Shown here: positions 31,638-50,777 of the stretch, one piece after another
Layout: each line of letters begins with the position of its first letter
How positions within the stretch are numbered: position 1 is the first letter of the stretch
NCBI RefSeq assembly: GCF_039545055.1
Contig: NZ_BAABRP010000017.1
Coordinates: 5,940-69,939 of the forward strand
Direction: 5' to 3'
Source of the DNA: Deinococcus carri
Lineage (GTDB): Bacteria; Deinococcota; Deinococci; Deinococcales; Deinococcaceae
Length of the DNA stretch: 64,000 nucleotides
Program-made: the position numbers and the translations under genes
The notes under the pieces: model-generated
Database searches by the model: none
The model's input: only the letters and a program-made list of their open reading frames with translations
Told to the model about the DNA's origin: nothing

Positions 31638-32666
31638 GTGCTTGCTTTCCGGCTTTTCATCACGCTGCTCGGGCTGCTCGCCGGGTGGGCGGCGGGGCAG
31701 GGACTGGCCCTGGGGACGGGGAACGCCGAGGTGGCGTGGGTCAACACCCTCAGCCTGATGCTGGCGGGCGTGCTGGCTGCGCTGCTGCTGGCCCCCCGCG
31801 CCGAACGCCTGGCGGGGCAGGGGCTGGCGCGCTTCGGCCGCTGGTACACCGGCCTCTCGCCCCGGACGGTCGCGGCGGCCACCTTCGGGCTGCTGGTGGC
31901 GCTGCTGCTCAGCGTGCTGCTGGGCAACCTGCTGCGGAGCCTGCCGTTTTACAGCTGGGTCTGGAGCGTGGGCGTCACGCTGGTGCTGGCGGCCTTTTTC
32001 ATCCCCTTCGCGGTGCGGCACGCCGACGCCTTCGGCCTGCTGGCCTTTCCGCAGGTGCGCCGCAAGCCGGGCAGCAAGCTGCTGGACACCAACGTGATTA
32101 TCGATGGCCGCATCGTGGAGTTCGCACGCAGCGGTTTTCTGGAGGGCGAGCTGGTCGTGCCGGGCTTCGTGCTGCGCGAGCTGCAACTGCTCGCCGACCA
32201 TGCCGACCCCCAAAAGCGCACGCGCGGCAAGCGCGGCCTGGGCGTGCTGGAGGAGCTGCGGCAGGTGCGGCCCCTGCGTGTCGAGGACTGGGACGACCCC
32301 CAGCTCGGCAACGTGGACGACAAGCTGGTGCGCCTGGCCCGCGAAACCGGCGGCCGGCTGCTCACCAACGACAGCAACCTCGCCAAGATCGCCCGGCTGC
32401 ACGGCCTGGAAGTCCTGAGCATTCACGCCGCCGCCGTCGCCCTCAAGCCCCAGGTCCAGGCGGGCGACCTCCTCACCGTCACCGTGACCAAGAACGGCCA
32501 GCAGCAGGGCCAGGGCGTGGGCTACCTGGAGGACGGCACGATGGTCGTCGTCGAGGACGGCCTGAAGTTCCGGGGCAAGCCCACCCGCGTTCTGGTGGTC
32601 AACAACGTGCAGACCAACGTGGGCCGCATGATTTTCGCGCGGCCGGAGAAGCAGGGGGCGGCGTGA
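31638..32666 (+). CDS. PIN-TRAM domain membrane protein (YacL-like)
   Basis: 342 residues from a GTG placed 7 nt after a TAAACT box. Four hydrophobic helices (about 1-130) are followed by a PIN domain with acidic residues of LLDTNVIIDGR, FVLRELQ, DDKLVRLA and LLTNDSN, then a C-terminal TRAM domain (VTVTKNGQQQGQGVGYLEDGT, quoted in part). PIN domains are Mg-dependent ribonucleases and TRAM binds RNA, so a membrane-tethered RNase is plausible. In Bacillus the homologue yacL follows clpC-radA-disA; here clpC and radA lie 25 kb away. Confidence 0.9.
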   Translation: MLAFRLFITLLGLLAGWAAGQGLALGTGNAEVAWVNTLSLMLAGVLAALLLAPRAERLAGQGLARFGRWYTGLSPRTVAAATFGLLVALLLSVLLGNLLRSLPFYSWVWSVGVTLVLAAFFIPFAVRHADAFGLLAFPQVRRKPGSKLLDTNVIIDGRIVEFARSGFLEGELVVPGFVLRELQLLADHADPQKRTRGKRGLGVLEELRQVRPLRVEDWDDPQLGNVDDKLVRLARETGGRLLTNDSNLAKIARLHGLEVLSIHAAAVALKPQVQAGDLLTVTVTKNGQQQGQGVGYLEDGTMVVVEDGLKFRGKPTRVLVVNNVQTNVGRMIFARPEKQGAA

Positions 32667-32720
32667 TGAGGGGGCGGGATGAACCTGTGAAGCCTCGCCT
32701 TCCTGACGGGGCGCGGCCTC

Positions 32721-32726
32721 TAGAAT
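32721..32726 (+). promoter_or_regulatory. -10 box of ruvA (leaderless type)
   Basis: TAGAAT, 7 nt before the GTG at 32734. Confidence 0.55.
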
Positions 32727-32733
32727 CCGGGGC

Positions 32734-33333
32734 GTGATTGCCTACCTGAGTGGCGTGGTGCGCGAGGTGCGCGACGCGAGTGCCGTGGTTGTCGCCGGAG
32801 GGGTCGGCTATGAGGTGTTCTGCCCCGCCTCCACCCTGGGGCGGCTGACCGCGGGGCAACCCGCCGAACTGAATATCCGCCATGTGGTGCGGGAGGACGC
32901 GCAGTTGCTGTTCGGCTTTACCGACGCGGACAGCCTGCGCCTCTTCGACCTGCTGACCGGCGTGAGTGGCGTCGGCCCCAAGCTCGCGCTGGGCCTGCTG
33001 TCGGCCATGCCGGTGAGTGCCGTTGCCCAGGGCCTGCTGACCGGTGACGTGAAGCTGCTGTCCAGCGTCTCGGGCGTCGGCAAGAAGACCGCCGAGCGGC
33101 TGGTGCTCGAACTCCAGAACAAGGTGCCGGAGCATCTGGCGGCCGGGAGCGTGGGCACGGGCAGCCGGGCGGCCCCGGTCAGCAGCACGGCGGGCCGCGA
33201 CGCGGTCGAGGCGCTGCTGGCCCTGGGCTTCCGCGAGGGGCAGGTGCGCGGCGTGGTGGCCGAGCTGCTGGCCGAAAGCCCGGACCAGACCGCCGACGCC
33301 CTGATTCGCCGCGGGCTGGGGAAACTCCGCTAG
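32734..33333 (+). CDS. ruvA: Holliday junction branch-migration protein RuvA
   Basis: 199 residues from GTG. All three RuvA domains are visible: an OB-fold (MIAYLSGVVREVRDASAVV; VGYEVFCP), a tandem helix-hairpin-helix domain (GVSGVGPKLALGLLS; SVSGVGKKTAERLVLEL), and the C-terminal three-helix RuvB-interacting domain (AVEALLALGFREGQVRGVV). It tetramerises on Holliday junctions and loads RuvB. ruvB is not adjacent here. Confidence 0.97.
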   Translation: MIAYLSGVVREVRDASAVVVAGGVGYEVFCPASTLGRLTAGQPAELNIRHVVREDAQLLFGFTDADSLRLFDLLTGVSGVGPKLALGLLSAMPVSAVAQGLLTGDVKLLSSVSGVGKKTAERLVLELQNKVPEHLAAGSVGTGSRAAPVSSTAGRDAVEALLALGFREGQVRGVVAELLAESPDQTADALIRRGLGKLR

Positions 33334-33360
33334 GGCGGGGCGCAGTGGAGTGGACGCCTG

Positions 33361-33556
33361 ATACCAACTTCAGGTGAGTCGTAGACGAACCCGAGCGGAG
33401 CGAGAAGAAGAAATTACCGGCTTGCGGCGATGGACCATGAGCGGGTGAGCCTACGTTTCATGCAGCAAGAAAGGCGAAGGGCCGCCCCTGAGCCTGTGGC
33501 CCCACAGAACATCCGGACGAAACACCGGATGTTCTGGAATCAGAGCAAGTTGGTAT
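33361..33556. repeat. ATAC-ended dispersed element, copy A (196 bp)
   Basis: Perfect 10-bp terminal inverted repeats ATACCAACTT / AAGTTGGTAT. It contains CCGAGCGGAGCGAG, a GCGGCGATGGA motif, an 11-bp perfect hairpin (AGAACATCCGG / CCGGATGTTCT) and a GGAATCAGAGCAA end signature shared with copy B. No coding frame. Confidence 0.8.
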
Positions 33557-33616
33557 GAGACACGCGGCAACGCAACGGAGCGCCGCCCTAGCGGCCGGGC
33601 CGCCCACCTGCCCCCG

Positions 33617-35395
33617 TCAGTTCCCCTCCCGCGTCGCCTGGGCGGCGGCGAGCCACTGGCCCCGGCGAATCAGCAGGAGCTGGGTTTCGGGAAAGGGCAG
33701 CACCAGCAGGTCGGGCACCGGGACGGGCGGCTGACCGGGCGGGTGGACGGTGGGCTGGCCCCAGTTATCCAGTTCCACCCGCAGGGCGCGGCCCTGGAAA
33801 TACAGCGGCACGGGTTCGCCGGACAGCAGCACGCTCCCGAAGGTGCCGTCGTCGGGGAGGAGCAGCCGGGGGCGCGGCTGCGGCTCGGGCAGAGGTTCAC
33901 GCACGAAGGCGGCGGCGTGTAGCGCCTCGTGGAGGGTACGGGCACGGCGGGGCGACAGGTTCAGGGCACTGGCGGCGGCCTGGAAGGCGGCTTCCGCTTC
34001 CTGCGGGGCGAGCTGGGCCAGGCGCGCGGTCAGCACGTCGGCTCCCCGGCGGGCCAGGGCCAGCAGGGCGGCGGGCGCGGCGCTGCGGTACCTGCCGGTG
34101 CTGGCCGGTCCCAGGGCGGCGGTGTCGGGGGTGCCCCCGCGCAGGGTCTGGGTGGCGGCGCGCGCCAGGCGCAGGTTCGCGTAATCGGCCGCCGGGTCGA
34201 GCAGCCGCGCGACGGCCCGGGCCAGGGGAGCGAGCTGGCCGAGCTGTTCGGCGGGCGGGAGGGCGGGTTGCAGCCACAGGTACGCGCCGCTGAGGGCCAG
34301 GTGCAGGGCCAGGCGCGGTGTGGCGAGGGTCCGCACCCGCTCGGCGGGGGGCAGGCCGGACCGCAGCAGGAACGGCTCTTCCCCCACCCACAGGTGCCAG
34401 TCCGGGGCCTCGCCCGCTGACGTGGTGGGCTGCCAGCGCAGGTGCAGGCCGCGCCAGCGGGCCTCCTGGCCGCCTGCCAGATGAATGACCAGTTCGTCCG
34501 CGCCGTCGTCCGGGACCGCTGGGCTGGGGTGCGCGCCGGGGGTCTGGGCAGCATACAGGCTGCGGTAGGGCAGGCTCAGGCCGGGGGTGGGGGCCGCGTC
34601 CAGCAGCGGCGAGAGCAGGTGCTGAAGCTGCCGCGCCGCCTCCCGGATGGCGGGGCGTTCGCGGGGGTCGCGGGCCTCGGGGTAGGGGGCGCGTAGCGCC
34701 CGCATCAGGGCCTCGCGGGCCTCCGGGGCGAGGGGTTCACGCTCCGCCGCCGCCAGCCGCGCGGTCAGCACATCCGCATCGGCGTGCCGGGGAAAGGGAA
34801 CCGCCCCCACCCCGGCCAGCGCCCGGCCGAAGCGGGCCGGACCGTCCGGCGGCAGCAGCCGCTCGGCCAGGGTCTGCATCAGGTCGCGGGTCACGTCCGG
34901 CTGATGCAGGGACACCAGGGGATCGCCCGCCGGGGGCACGGCCAGCGCGGGAATCCCGCGGGCCTCGCGATCGGCGTTCTCAGTGGCCGCGTACAGCACC
35001 CGCAGCGAGAGCTGTTCGGGTTCGGCCCGCAGCGTTTCCCCCAGCGCCCGCAGCTGCCCGCGCAGGTCCGCATACCAGGCCAGCCGCCGCAGTTCCTCCC
35101 AGGCCTGGGCCTCGGCGGCGGGTGTGGCCGGGGTGGGGGGGAGGTCTGGCGGCAGCTCGGCCAGGACCGGGGATGTGTGGTGCGGCGTGGCCTCCTCCCG
35201 CTCGCGCTGCCGGTGGGCGCGGTACTGGCGGTCGCTCGTGGTCAGGCGGCGGTGCAGGGCCGGTTCCAGGGACGCGGCAAGCAGCAGCTCGCGCAACTGC
35301 ATCAGCGACCTCCGCCCCCCGCGCGGCACGCGGCCCTCCAGCACGTCCGCGACCCGGTACTCGTACAGTTCCACGAGTTCCGCCCAGTGGTTCAT
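33617..35395 (-). CDS. Uncharacterised 592-aa protein
   Basis: Start at 35395 (GGAGG 4 nt upstream), overlapping the TGA of a 23-codon leader ORF. The protein is soluble in appearance and Leu/Ala/Pro/Arg-rich, without a signal or membrane segment. Recurring features: an N-terminal helical part (WAELVELYEYRVADVLEGR), a Pro-rich hinge around residue 100, and a C-terminal beta-rich part (LLPDDGTFGSVLLSGEPVPLYF; VPDLLVLPFPETQLLLIRRG). I do not recognise a family. It is divergent from the Ser/Thr kinase gene across a short shared control region, which suggests but does not prove a link. Confidence 0.75.
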   Translation of the reverse strand: MNHWAELVELYEYRVADVLEGRVPRGGRRSLMQLRELLLAASLEPALHRRLTTSDRQYRAHRQREREEATPHHTSPVLAELPPDLPPTPATPAAEAQAWEELRRLAWYADLRGQLRALGETLRAEPEQLSLRVLYAATENADREARGIPALAVPPAGDPLVSLHQPDVTRDLMQTLAERLLPPDGPARFGRALAGVGAVPFPRHADADVLTARLAAAEREPLAPEAREALMRALRAPYPEARDPRERPAIREAARQLQHLLSPLLDAAPTPGLSLPYRSLYAAQTPGAHPSPAVPDDGADELVIHLAGGQEARWRGLHLRWQPTTSAGEAPDWHLWVGEEPFLLRSGLPPAERVRTLATPRLALHLALSGAYLWLQPALPPAEQLGQLAPLARAVARLLDPAADYANLRLARAATQTLRGGTPDTAALGPASTGRYRSAAPAALLALARRGADVLTARLAQLAPQEAEAAFQAAASALNLSPRRARTLHEALHAAAFVREPLPEPQPRPRLLLPDDGTFGSVLLSGEPVPLYFQGRALRVELDNWGQPTVHPPGQPPVPVPDLLVLPFPETQLLLIRRGQWLAAAQATREGN

Positions 35396-35463
35396 GCGGC
35401 CTCCAGCACGTGCCCCTGTTCCCGCAGGGTCCGGGAAAAGGAACGGAGCGGCAGCCGTCTCAC
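35392..35463 (-). CDS. Possible leaderless leader ORF (23 codons) of the 592-aa gene
   Basis: GTG at 35463 is 7 nt after TATACT on the minus strand. The frame ends in TGA overlapping the main ATG (ATGA). The predicted peptide begins VRRLPLRSFSRTL. The GGAGG of the main gene lies inside this ORF. Confidence 0.4.
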   Translation of the reverse strand: MRRLPLRSFSRTLREQGHVLEAA

Positions 35464-35470
35464 GCCGGTC

Positions 35471-35476
35471 AGTATA
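35471..35476 (-). promoter_or_regulatory. -10 box of leader ORF/592-aa gene
   Basis: TATACT on the minus strand, 7 nt before the GTG of the leader ORF. Confidence 0.5.
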
Positions 35477-35530
35477 GGCAGCGGGGTGGCCGGGCGGGGA
35501 CAGAAAGGGCAGTCTACCCACCGGGGGTGC

Positions 35531-35572
35531 CCCCCCTGTCAGCCCCAACTTGTCAGGCAGCAGACAGGGGGG
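35531..35572. promoter_or_regulatory. Inverted repeat in the divergent 592-aa/kinase control region
   Basis: CCCCCCTGTC (35531-35540) and GACAGGGGGG (35563-35572) form a perfect 10-bp inverted repeat with 22 nt between. TGTCAG occurs twice inside. It ends 5 bp before the kinase-side -10, a fitting position for an operator. Confidence 0.45.
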
Positions 35573-35577
35573 TTCGC

Positions 35578-35583
35578 TATAAC
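35578..35583 (+). promoter_or_regulatory. -10 box of kinase leader ORF
   Basis: TATAAC (5 of 6 to consensus), 8 nt before the ATG at 35592. No good -35 at normal spacing. Confidence 0.45.
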
Positions 35584-35591
35584 TAGGAAGA

Positions 35592-35650
35592 ATGCCTGCC
35601 CGTCCCGTCTTCCCCCGGTCCTGCCCCCTCCCCGCGCACGGGGGGCGGCC

Positions 35651-35654
<4 letters not shown>
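35592..35654 (+). CDS. Possible leaderless leader ORF (20 codons) of the kinase gene
   Basis: ATG at 35592 is 8 nt after TATAAC. The Pro/Arg-rich frame runs to a TGA overlapping the kinase ATG (ATGA at 35651-35654). Confidence 0.4.
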
Positions 35655-37723
<2,069 letters not shown>

Positions 37724-37728
37724 GCGGG

Positions 37729-38013
37729 TTGCCCACCCTCACCCTGTACACCCGCGTGGGCTGCCACCTCTGCGAGCAGGCGGAGGCGGCCCTGCGGGCG
37801 CTGGACTACCGTTACGAGGCGCTGGACGTGGACCGCGACCCGGCCCTGCGGGACCGCTATGGCGACGACGTGCCGGTGCTGGCGCTGGCCCCGCCCGGCG
37901 GACCCGAGCGGGTGCTGCTCAAGGGAGTCTTCAGCCGGGGCCGCCTGAGCGCCCTGAAACTGCAACTGCTGCGCGAGGAGGCAAAAGGCAGAGGGCAGAA
38001 GGCCGAAAGCTGA
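37729..38013 (+). CDS. Glutaredoxin-like (DUF836-type) thiol protein
   Basis: 94 residues from a TTG 5 bp after the kinase stop, so likely co-transcribed. Thioredoxin-fold pattern TLYTRVGCHLCEQAE with a CxxC pair, then DVPVLALAP with the cis-proline. The last ten residues (AKGRGQKAES) are encoded by an intergenic heptanucleotide array, indicating that the repeat has entered the coding end. Probably a small disulfide reductase or redox-sensing protein; partner unknown. Confidence 0.8.
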   Translation: MPTLTLYTRVGCHLCEQAEAALRALDYRYEALDVDRDPALRDRYGDDVPVLALAPPGGPERVLLKGVFSRGRLSALKLQLLREEAKGRGQKAES

Positions 38014-38036
38014 TGGCTGGCCGCTGCCTGCTATGG
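37981..38036 (+). repeat. Heptanucleotide array running into coding sequence and promoter (locus 6)
   Basis: Eight consecutive 7-nt units, every one starting with GC (for example GCAGAAG, GCCGAAA). The first units encode the end of the glutaredoxin-like protein; the last supplies most of the ftsY -10 box. Confidence 0.8.
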
Positions 38037-38037
38037 T
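38032..38037 (+). promoter_or_regulatory. -10 box of ftsY (leaderless type)
   Basis: TATGGT, 6 nt before the ATG at 38044. It lies in the last unit of the heptanucleotide array. Confidence 0.5.
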
Positions 38038-38043
38038 GAGTCC

Positions 38044-38997
<954 letters not shown>

Positions 38998-39050
38998 GGG
39001 AAGGCAGGTTGATGGGGATGCTCCCGCCTTTCTTTTGGGGCGGGATGTTT

Positions 39051-39304
39051 CTTTGGGGCAGGGCATCTTGTAGCGAGCTTCCCCCCGCCCCCCCAGCCCC
39101 CCTACCCCCCACCGGGGGGCAGGGGGGAGCAGCGCTGCGCTGGGCAAGGGGGTTCCGGGCGTTGGAAGGCTTGCTAGGCTTCGCCCCGGTTTCCCGCTGG
39201 TCGCTATGCCTGGCCCGCCGGGCGGCCTCGGGCCTGGCGGCCCGAACGGCTCGTCTTCTGTGCCTGCAAGCTTGAAGGGTGGGACCTGGGCAGCGGCTCC
39301 AAAG
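39051..39304. repeat. 253/254-bp dispersed repeat, copy 2
   Basis: Near-identical to 20643-20895, including terminal CTTTGGGGC and GCTCCAAAG and the C-run/G-run core. It follows the 3' end of ftsY as copy 1 follows glnN. Confidence 0.85.
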
Positions 39305-39460
39305 TTTGAAAAGACAGGGGGACGGCGCTTCTACTGTTTAAGAGCGGTGCAGAATTCTTCCTTCTGTGAAGCACGTCAAGGCGTGGGGGAGAGGCATTGC
39401 CCTCATCGTCCTTCCCCGTTCGCGTGCCCTGAAACGATCACTCCTGCCCTGCCAACGGTC

Positions 39461-39500
39461 AGAAAAAACGGGGCGGTTCCCTCGCTGGGTGCCCCGTTCT
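39461..39500 (-). terminator. Terminator of livF (system 2)
   Basis: AACGGGGC (39467-39474) pairs with GCCCCGTT (39491-39498). On the minus strand it is followed by TTTTTT. Confidence 0.8.
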
Positions 39501-39511
39501 TCCGCCGTTCC

Positions 39512-41954
<2,443 letters not shown>

Positions 41955-42002
41955 CGTCAATTCCTTTGAGTTAAACCGTCAGGTTTAACCGAGCGGAGCG
42001 AG

Positions 42003-42081
42003 AACAAAAAGGGAGGGCCTGGTGGGAATGGAGTTGGCTCCGGTGCTTTCCCGGGGGCAACGCAATGGACGCCAGGCCCTC
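42003..42081 (-). terminator. Terminator-like hairpin inside liv operon 2 (livH/livM)
   Basis: GAGGGCCTGG (42013-42022) and CCAGGCCCTC (42072-42081) pair perfectly, and the minus strand continues CCTTTTTG. Beyond it lie CCGAGCGGAGCGAG, shared with repeat copy A, and a GTTAAACC-GTCA-GGTTTAAC palindrome. It could reduce expression of livMGF relative to livH. Confidence 0.55.
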
Positions 42082-43056
<975 letters not shown>

Positions 43057-43073
43057 AGTTTTTCCTTTCTCGC

Positions 43074-43141
43074 AACTTCCAGCGGCCAGCCGCCAGCCGC
43101 CAGCAGAGACGTTGCTGGGCGCTGGCGGCTGGCCGCTGGTC
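43074..43141. repeat. Heptanucleotide array, hairpin-forming (locus 7)
   Basis: Left arm units AGCGGCC and AGCCGCC; right arm units GCTGGCG and GCTGGCC. It lies between livK and livH of system 2 and could act as a processing or attenuation element. Confidence 0.65.
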
Positions 43142-43144
43142 GCC

Positions 43145-44302
<1,158 letters not shown>

Positions 44303-44389
44303 CCCTGTTCCTCCCCATAAAGGCGTGTCCAGCCTGAAGCCAGGTGGTGTGATAGGCGGCCTGATGAGCCGGGCGTTGTGGTTGGGCAC

Positions 44390-44418
44390 ACTATCCGGTG
44401 GGGGGCGGGGGAAGTCAA
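44390..44418 (-). promoter_or_regulatory. Promoter of liv system 2
   Basis: Minus strand TTGACT (44418-44413), 17 nt, GATAGT (44395-44390). Same -35 and TTGACTTCCC context as the system 1 binding-protein promoter. Confidence 0.55.
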
Positions 44419-44513
44419 GCCGGGAGTCCGGCGCTGAGCTGGACAGGCGTGGGGGGTGGGCCAAGGCGTTTCCTACTCCGGCCCGTGCACCGGAAAAAGC
44501 TGCGCCACGGGAA

Positions 44514-44537
44514 AAGCACCGGGGCGGCCCGGTGCTT
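44514..44537 (-). terminator. Terminator of the acyl-CoA dehydrogenase gene
   Basis: A perfect 10-bp stem AAGCACCGGG / CCCGGTGCTT has a 4-nt loop, followed on the minus strand by TTTTCCC. Confidence 0.65.
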
Positions 44538-44576
44538 CATTGCCTACTCGCTTCGCTCGCCGCCTTCGGCGTGGCA

Positions 44577-45716
<1,140 letters not shown>

Positions 45717-45851
45717 GGGAGGACTCCTGGAAGGGAAATGGACTTCGCAAGGCGGCGGGAACACCGTTTCTAGACTCGGTTCAATTTAACACGCCCTGTT
45801 TCGTGGTTCCGGGACCGGGGCGTTACTGGAGGTGGGACGCAAACCATCCCC

Positions 45852-46916
<1,065 letters not shown>

Positions 46917-46924
46917 CGGGGGGG

Positions 46925-46930
46925 ATTGTA
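46925..46930 (-). promoter_or_regulatory. -10 box of FemAB gene (leaderless type)
   Basis: TACAAT on the minus strand, 8 nt before the ATG at 46916. Confidence 0.6.
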
Positions 46931-47013
46931 GCAGGGGAGGGGAAGTCCCCTTCTGGTCAGGCGGCCCCATTCACCTGGCCCTGAGTCAACGCTCGCCGCG
47001 CCCCGCCGGGCGG

Positions 47014-47019
47014 TACAGT
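47014..47019 (+). promoter_or_regulatory. -10 box of ppiC-like gene (leaderless type)
   Basis: TACAGT, 6 nt before the ATG at 47026. Confidence 0.55.
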
Positions 47020-47025
47020 GAAAAG

Positions 47026-48053
<1,028 letters not shown>

Positions 48054-48054
<1 letters not shown>

Positions 48055-48188
48055 TACGGATTCCGTCCAATTCCTGAACAGTCGGGAGGGCACCGCCTGT
48101 TCATCCATTTCCCGAAATCCGCCCTTGTTCCTTCTCCCTCTGGTCGGATTTCCGGGTGTTTTCAACACCCTTCAATCGGAATCAGTAT
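48054..48188. repeat. ATAC-ended dispersed element, copy C (135 bp)
   Basis: Terminal inverted repeats ATACGGATTCCG / CGGAATCAGTAT (10 of 12). It shares the GGAATCAG end signature with copies A and B but is shorter. It begins on the last base of the ppiC-like stop codon. Confidence 0.7.
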
Positions 48189-48280
48189 AAGCAGCACCGG
48201 GGCGGGAGCTGGCGCGCCTCTCCCAAAAAGAGAGCCGGCCCCGCTCCTCCCGGCTGCCGCGCTGCTTGCCGGGTTCCGGC

Positions 48281-48314
48281 CTCCTCCCCCTCTTGCGGGG
48301 AGGAGCTTTTTTTT
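48281..48314 (+). terminator. Strong Rho-independent terminator
   Basis: CTCCTCCCC / GGGGAGGAG stem (9 bp), 7-nt loop, then eight T. The best intrinsic terminator in the window; it ends the ppiC-like transcript or a small RNA. Confidence 0.85.
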
Positions 48315-48408
48315 ATCCCGAACGTTGCTGCCGGGCGGCCTCCGTGTCTGGCCCCGGCCGCCCACCCCCGGCCCCCGGTTTGTGCCCGCCGACTCGGGAC
48401 CGGCCCGC

Positions 48409-48414
48409 TAGACT
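48409..48414 (+). promoter_or_regulatory. -10 box of degV-like gene (leaderless type)
   Basis: TAGACT, 6 nt before the GTG at 48421. Confidence 0.55.
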
Positions 48415-48420
48415 GCGCGG

Positions 48421-49278
48421 GTGACGAGTGAACGCATAGCGCTGGTAACCGACAGCACGGCGGACATCAGCGAGGCCGAGCGGGCGGCGCTGGGGGTCAC
48501 GGTCGTGCCGCTGACGCTGGAGATGGACGGCGCGGTCTACAGCGACCCGGGCACCCTGATCCGCCCCGGCCTGGAGGTGATGACCAGCGCGGCCCTGTGC
48601 GCGCGGATGCTGGCCGGCAGCGCGCCCCGCACCAGCCGGGGAACGCCCGAGGACTTCGCCCGGCATTACGAGGCCGCACTGGGGTCTGCGGAGCGCGTGC
48701 TGTGCCTGCCGGTGGCCTCCAGCCTCAGCGGCACCTCCGAGTCGGCGGTGCAGGCCGCGCAGGAGTTCGGGGGGCGCGTGCGGGTGGTGGACACGCGGGC
48801 GGTCAGTGCGGCGCTGGGGGCGGCGGTGCGGCAGGCGCGGGTGTGGCTGGACGCGGGCCGTGACCCGGTCAGCGTGGCCGCCGCGCTGACCGGGTACGGT
48901 GAGCGGGTCTTTCTGCGCCTGGTGCCGCAGGATCTGCGCTGGCTGATCGCGGGCGGCCGGCTGTCGCGGGTGGCGGGGGCCGCCGCGCGGATGCTGAACG
49001 TGCGGCCCGTCATCGCGGTCGAGGGGGGCCGGGTGGACGCGGTGGCGCGGGTGCGGGGCTTTCATGCGGCGCTGCGCGAACTGGTCCGCGCCTTTCCCGA
49101 AGGCCGCGAGGCCGTCGTGCTGCACGCCGGGAACCCCGAAGACGCCGGCTGGCTGGCCGGGGAACTGGCGCTCAGGAATATCCGCGTCGTTGGCACCCGG
49201 GAGGTCGCCGCCGTCCTGCTGGTGCATGCCGGACCGGGAACGGTTGGCGTGGCAGGGCTGCCCGCGGGGGTGCGCTGA
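48421..49278 (+). CDS. DegV family fatty-acid-binding protein
   Basis: 285 residues from GTG. DegV motifs: [12 protein letters not shown] at the start, [33 protein letters not shown] and [32 protein letters not shown] (quoted in part). DegV proteins bind a fatty acid and in Firmicutes serve as FakB subunits of fatty-acid kinase. No FakA is present here. One-base overlap with the next gene (TGATG). Confidence 0.92.
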   Translation: MTSERIALVTDSTADISEAERAALGVTVVPLTLEMDGAVYSDPGTLIRPGLEVMTSAALCARMLAGSAPRTSRGTPEDFARHYEAALGSAERVLCLPVASSLSGTSESAVQAAQEFGGRVRVVDTRAVSAALGAAVRQARVWLDAGRDPVSVAAALTGYGERVFLRLVPQDLRWLIAGGRLSRVAGAAARMLNVRPVIAVEGGRVDAVARVRGFHAALRELVRAFPEGREAVVLHAGNPEDAGWLAGELALRNIRVVGTREVAAVLLVHAGPGTVGVAGLPAGVR

Positions 49279-50777
49279 TGCTGGCGCGTGCCCGCAGCGT
49301 GGCCCTGATCGGCGTGGATGCCGTCCCGGTCGAGGTGGAGGTGGATGTCAGTCCGGGCCTGCCCGCCTTCACGGTGGTCGGCCTGCCCGATCAGGCGGTC
49401 AGTGAGGCCCGCGAGCGCGTGCGTGCGGCGGTGCGGAACGCGGGCCTGCCCTTTCCCGCCGCGCGCATCACGGTGAACCTGGCCCCCGCCGACCTGCGCA
49501 AGGAGGGGCCGCTGTACGACCTGCCCATCGCCCTGGGTCTGCTGGCCGCCCAGGAATTGCTGCCCGCCGGGGCGCTGGCGGGGGTGGTGAGCGCCGGGGA
49601 ACTCGCCCTGGACGGCTCGCTGCGGCCCATCGCCGGGGCGGTGAACCTCGCGCTGCTGGCGGCGCAGGAGGGCCTGCCCGCCCTGCTGCCGGGCGGCAAT
49701 GCCCCGGAAGCGGCCCTGATCGACGGCGTGACCGTGTACGGCGCGGCCACCCTGCAAGAGGCGGTGCAGCACCTCACCGGCCAGACCCCTCTGGCCGCAG
49801 CGCCGCCGCCTGAACCTGCGCCGAGCGACACCGCACTGCTGGACCTCGCGGACCTCAAGGGGCAGACGGCGGCCAAACGGGCGCTGGAAATCGCCGTCGC
49901 GGGTGGACATAACCTCCTGCTGATTGGCGCGCCGGGCAGCGGCAAGACCATGCTGGCCCGCCGTGCGCCCGGCCTGCTGCCGCCCCTGACACGGGCCGAG
50001 GCGCTGGAGGTCACGCGCATTCATTCCGCCGCAGGCCTCCTTGCGGCGCGGGGGGGGCTGGTCGGGCAGGCCCCCTACCGTGCCCCGCACCACACCGTCA
50101 GCGATGCGGGGCTGATCGGCGGCGGCAGCGTGCCCAAACCGGGCGAGGTGTCGCTGGCGCACCGGGGCGTCCTCTTCCTCGACGAGTTCCCCGAGTTCTC
50201 GCGCAAGGCGCTGGAAACCCTGCGGCAGCCCCTCGAAGACGGGCAGGTGACGATCAGCCGCGCCCGCGCCACGGTGAGCTATCCGGCCCGCTTCCAGCTG
50301 ATCGGGGCCATGAACCCCTGCCCCTGCGGTCACCACGGCGACCCCGAAAAGGCCTGCACCTGCACGCCCGCCGAGCGCACCCGTTACGCCGCGCGTCTGA
50401 GTGGCCCGCTGCTCGACCGTATCGACCTGATCGTGCGCGTGCCGCGCCTCTCGGTGGACGAGCTGAGCCGCGCGCCGGAATCGGAGGGCAGCGCCCAGAT
50501 CCGCCAGCGGGTGGTGCGTGCCCGCGACACCATGCTGGCGCGGCAGGGCACCCGCAACAGCGATCTGGTGGGCCAGGGCCTGCGCCACCACGCGCCGCTC
50601 GCGCCCGGCCCGGAGGGCTTTGTGCGCGCTGCGGCCCGGCAGCTCGGCCTGACAGGACGGGGCTTCGACCGCGTGCTGCGTGTGGCGCGCACGGTCGCCG
50701 ACCTCGCGGGCAGCGCCGACATCCGCGAGGCCCATCTGGCCGAGGCCGTGACCTACCGCCCGCGTGATCTGGTATGA
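49278..50777 (+). CDS. comM: YifB/ComM family Mg-chelatase-like AAA+ ATPase
   Basis: 499 residues: N-terminal Lon-protease-like domain ([22 protein letters not shown], quoted in part), AAA+ core with Walker A GAPGSGKT (from about 217), [37 protein letters not shown] (in part), and a C-terminal Mg-chelatase-like part with the Cys cluster [15 protein letters not shown]. ComM helicases promote branch migration during integration of transforming DNA; this fits the natural competence of Deinococcus (inference). Overlaps the neighbours on both sides (TGATG, ATGA). Confidence 0.93.
   Translation: MLARARSVALIGVDAVPVEVEVDVSPGLPAFTVVGLPDQAVSEARERVRAAVRNAGLPFPAARITVNLAPADLRKEGPLYDLPIALGLLAAQELLPAGALAGVVSAGELALDGSLRPIAGAVNLALLAAQEGLPALLPGGNAPEAALIDGVTVYGAATLQEAVQHLTGQTPLAAAPPPEPAPSDTALLDLADLKGQTAAKRALEIAVAGGHNLLLIGAPGSGKTMLARRAPGLLPPLTRAEALEVTRIHSAAGLLAARGGLVGQAPYRAPHHTVSDAGLIGGGSVPKPGEVSLAHRGVLFLDEFPEFSRKALETLRQPLEDGQVTISRARATVSYPARFQLIGAMNPCPCGHHGDPEKACTCTPAERTRYAARLSGPLLDRIDLIVRVPRLSVDELSRAPESEGSAQIRQRVVRARDTMLARQGTRNSDLVGQGLRHHAPLAPGPEGFVRAAARQLGLTGRGFDRVLRVARTVADLAGSADIREAHLAEAVTYRPRDLV

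Larger units (their letters stand above)
38998..39511. other. 514-bp spacer between ftsY and livF (system 2)
   Basis: Contains a weak hairpin just after ftsY (CCCGCC / GGCGGG near 39023-39044), repeat copy 2 (39051-39304), about 150 bp with no recognised feature, and the livF terminator at 39461-39500. Confidence 0.7.
48055..48420. other. 366-bp spacer between ppiC-like gene and degV-like gene
   Basis: Contains dispersed element C, then about 90 bp with a small hairpin near 48215-48238, a strong terminator (48281-48314) and the -10 box of the next gene. Confidence 0.6.

Noticed and set aside
34784..35650. Extended N-terminus of the kinase into the divergent gene
   Set aside because: It would read through the antisense of the 592-aa gene; the kinase begins with membrane helices at 35651.
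37981..38036. CRISPR-like array
   Set aside because: Units are only 7 nt and degenerate, there are no spacers, and no cas genes occur in the window.
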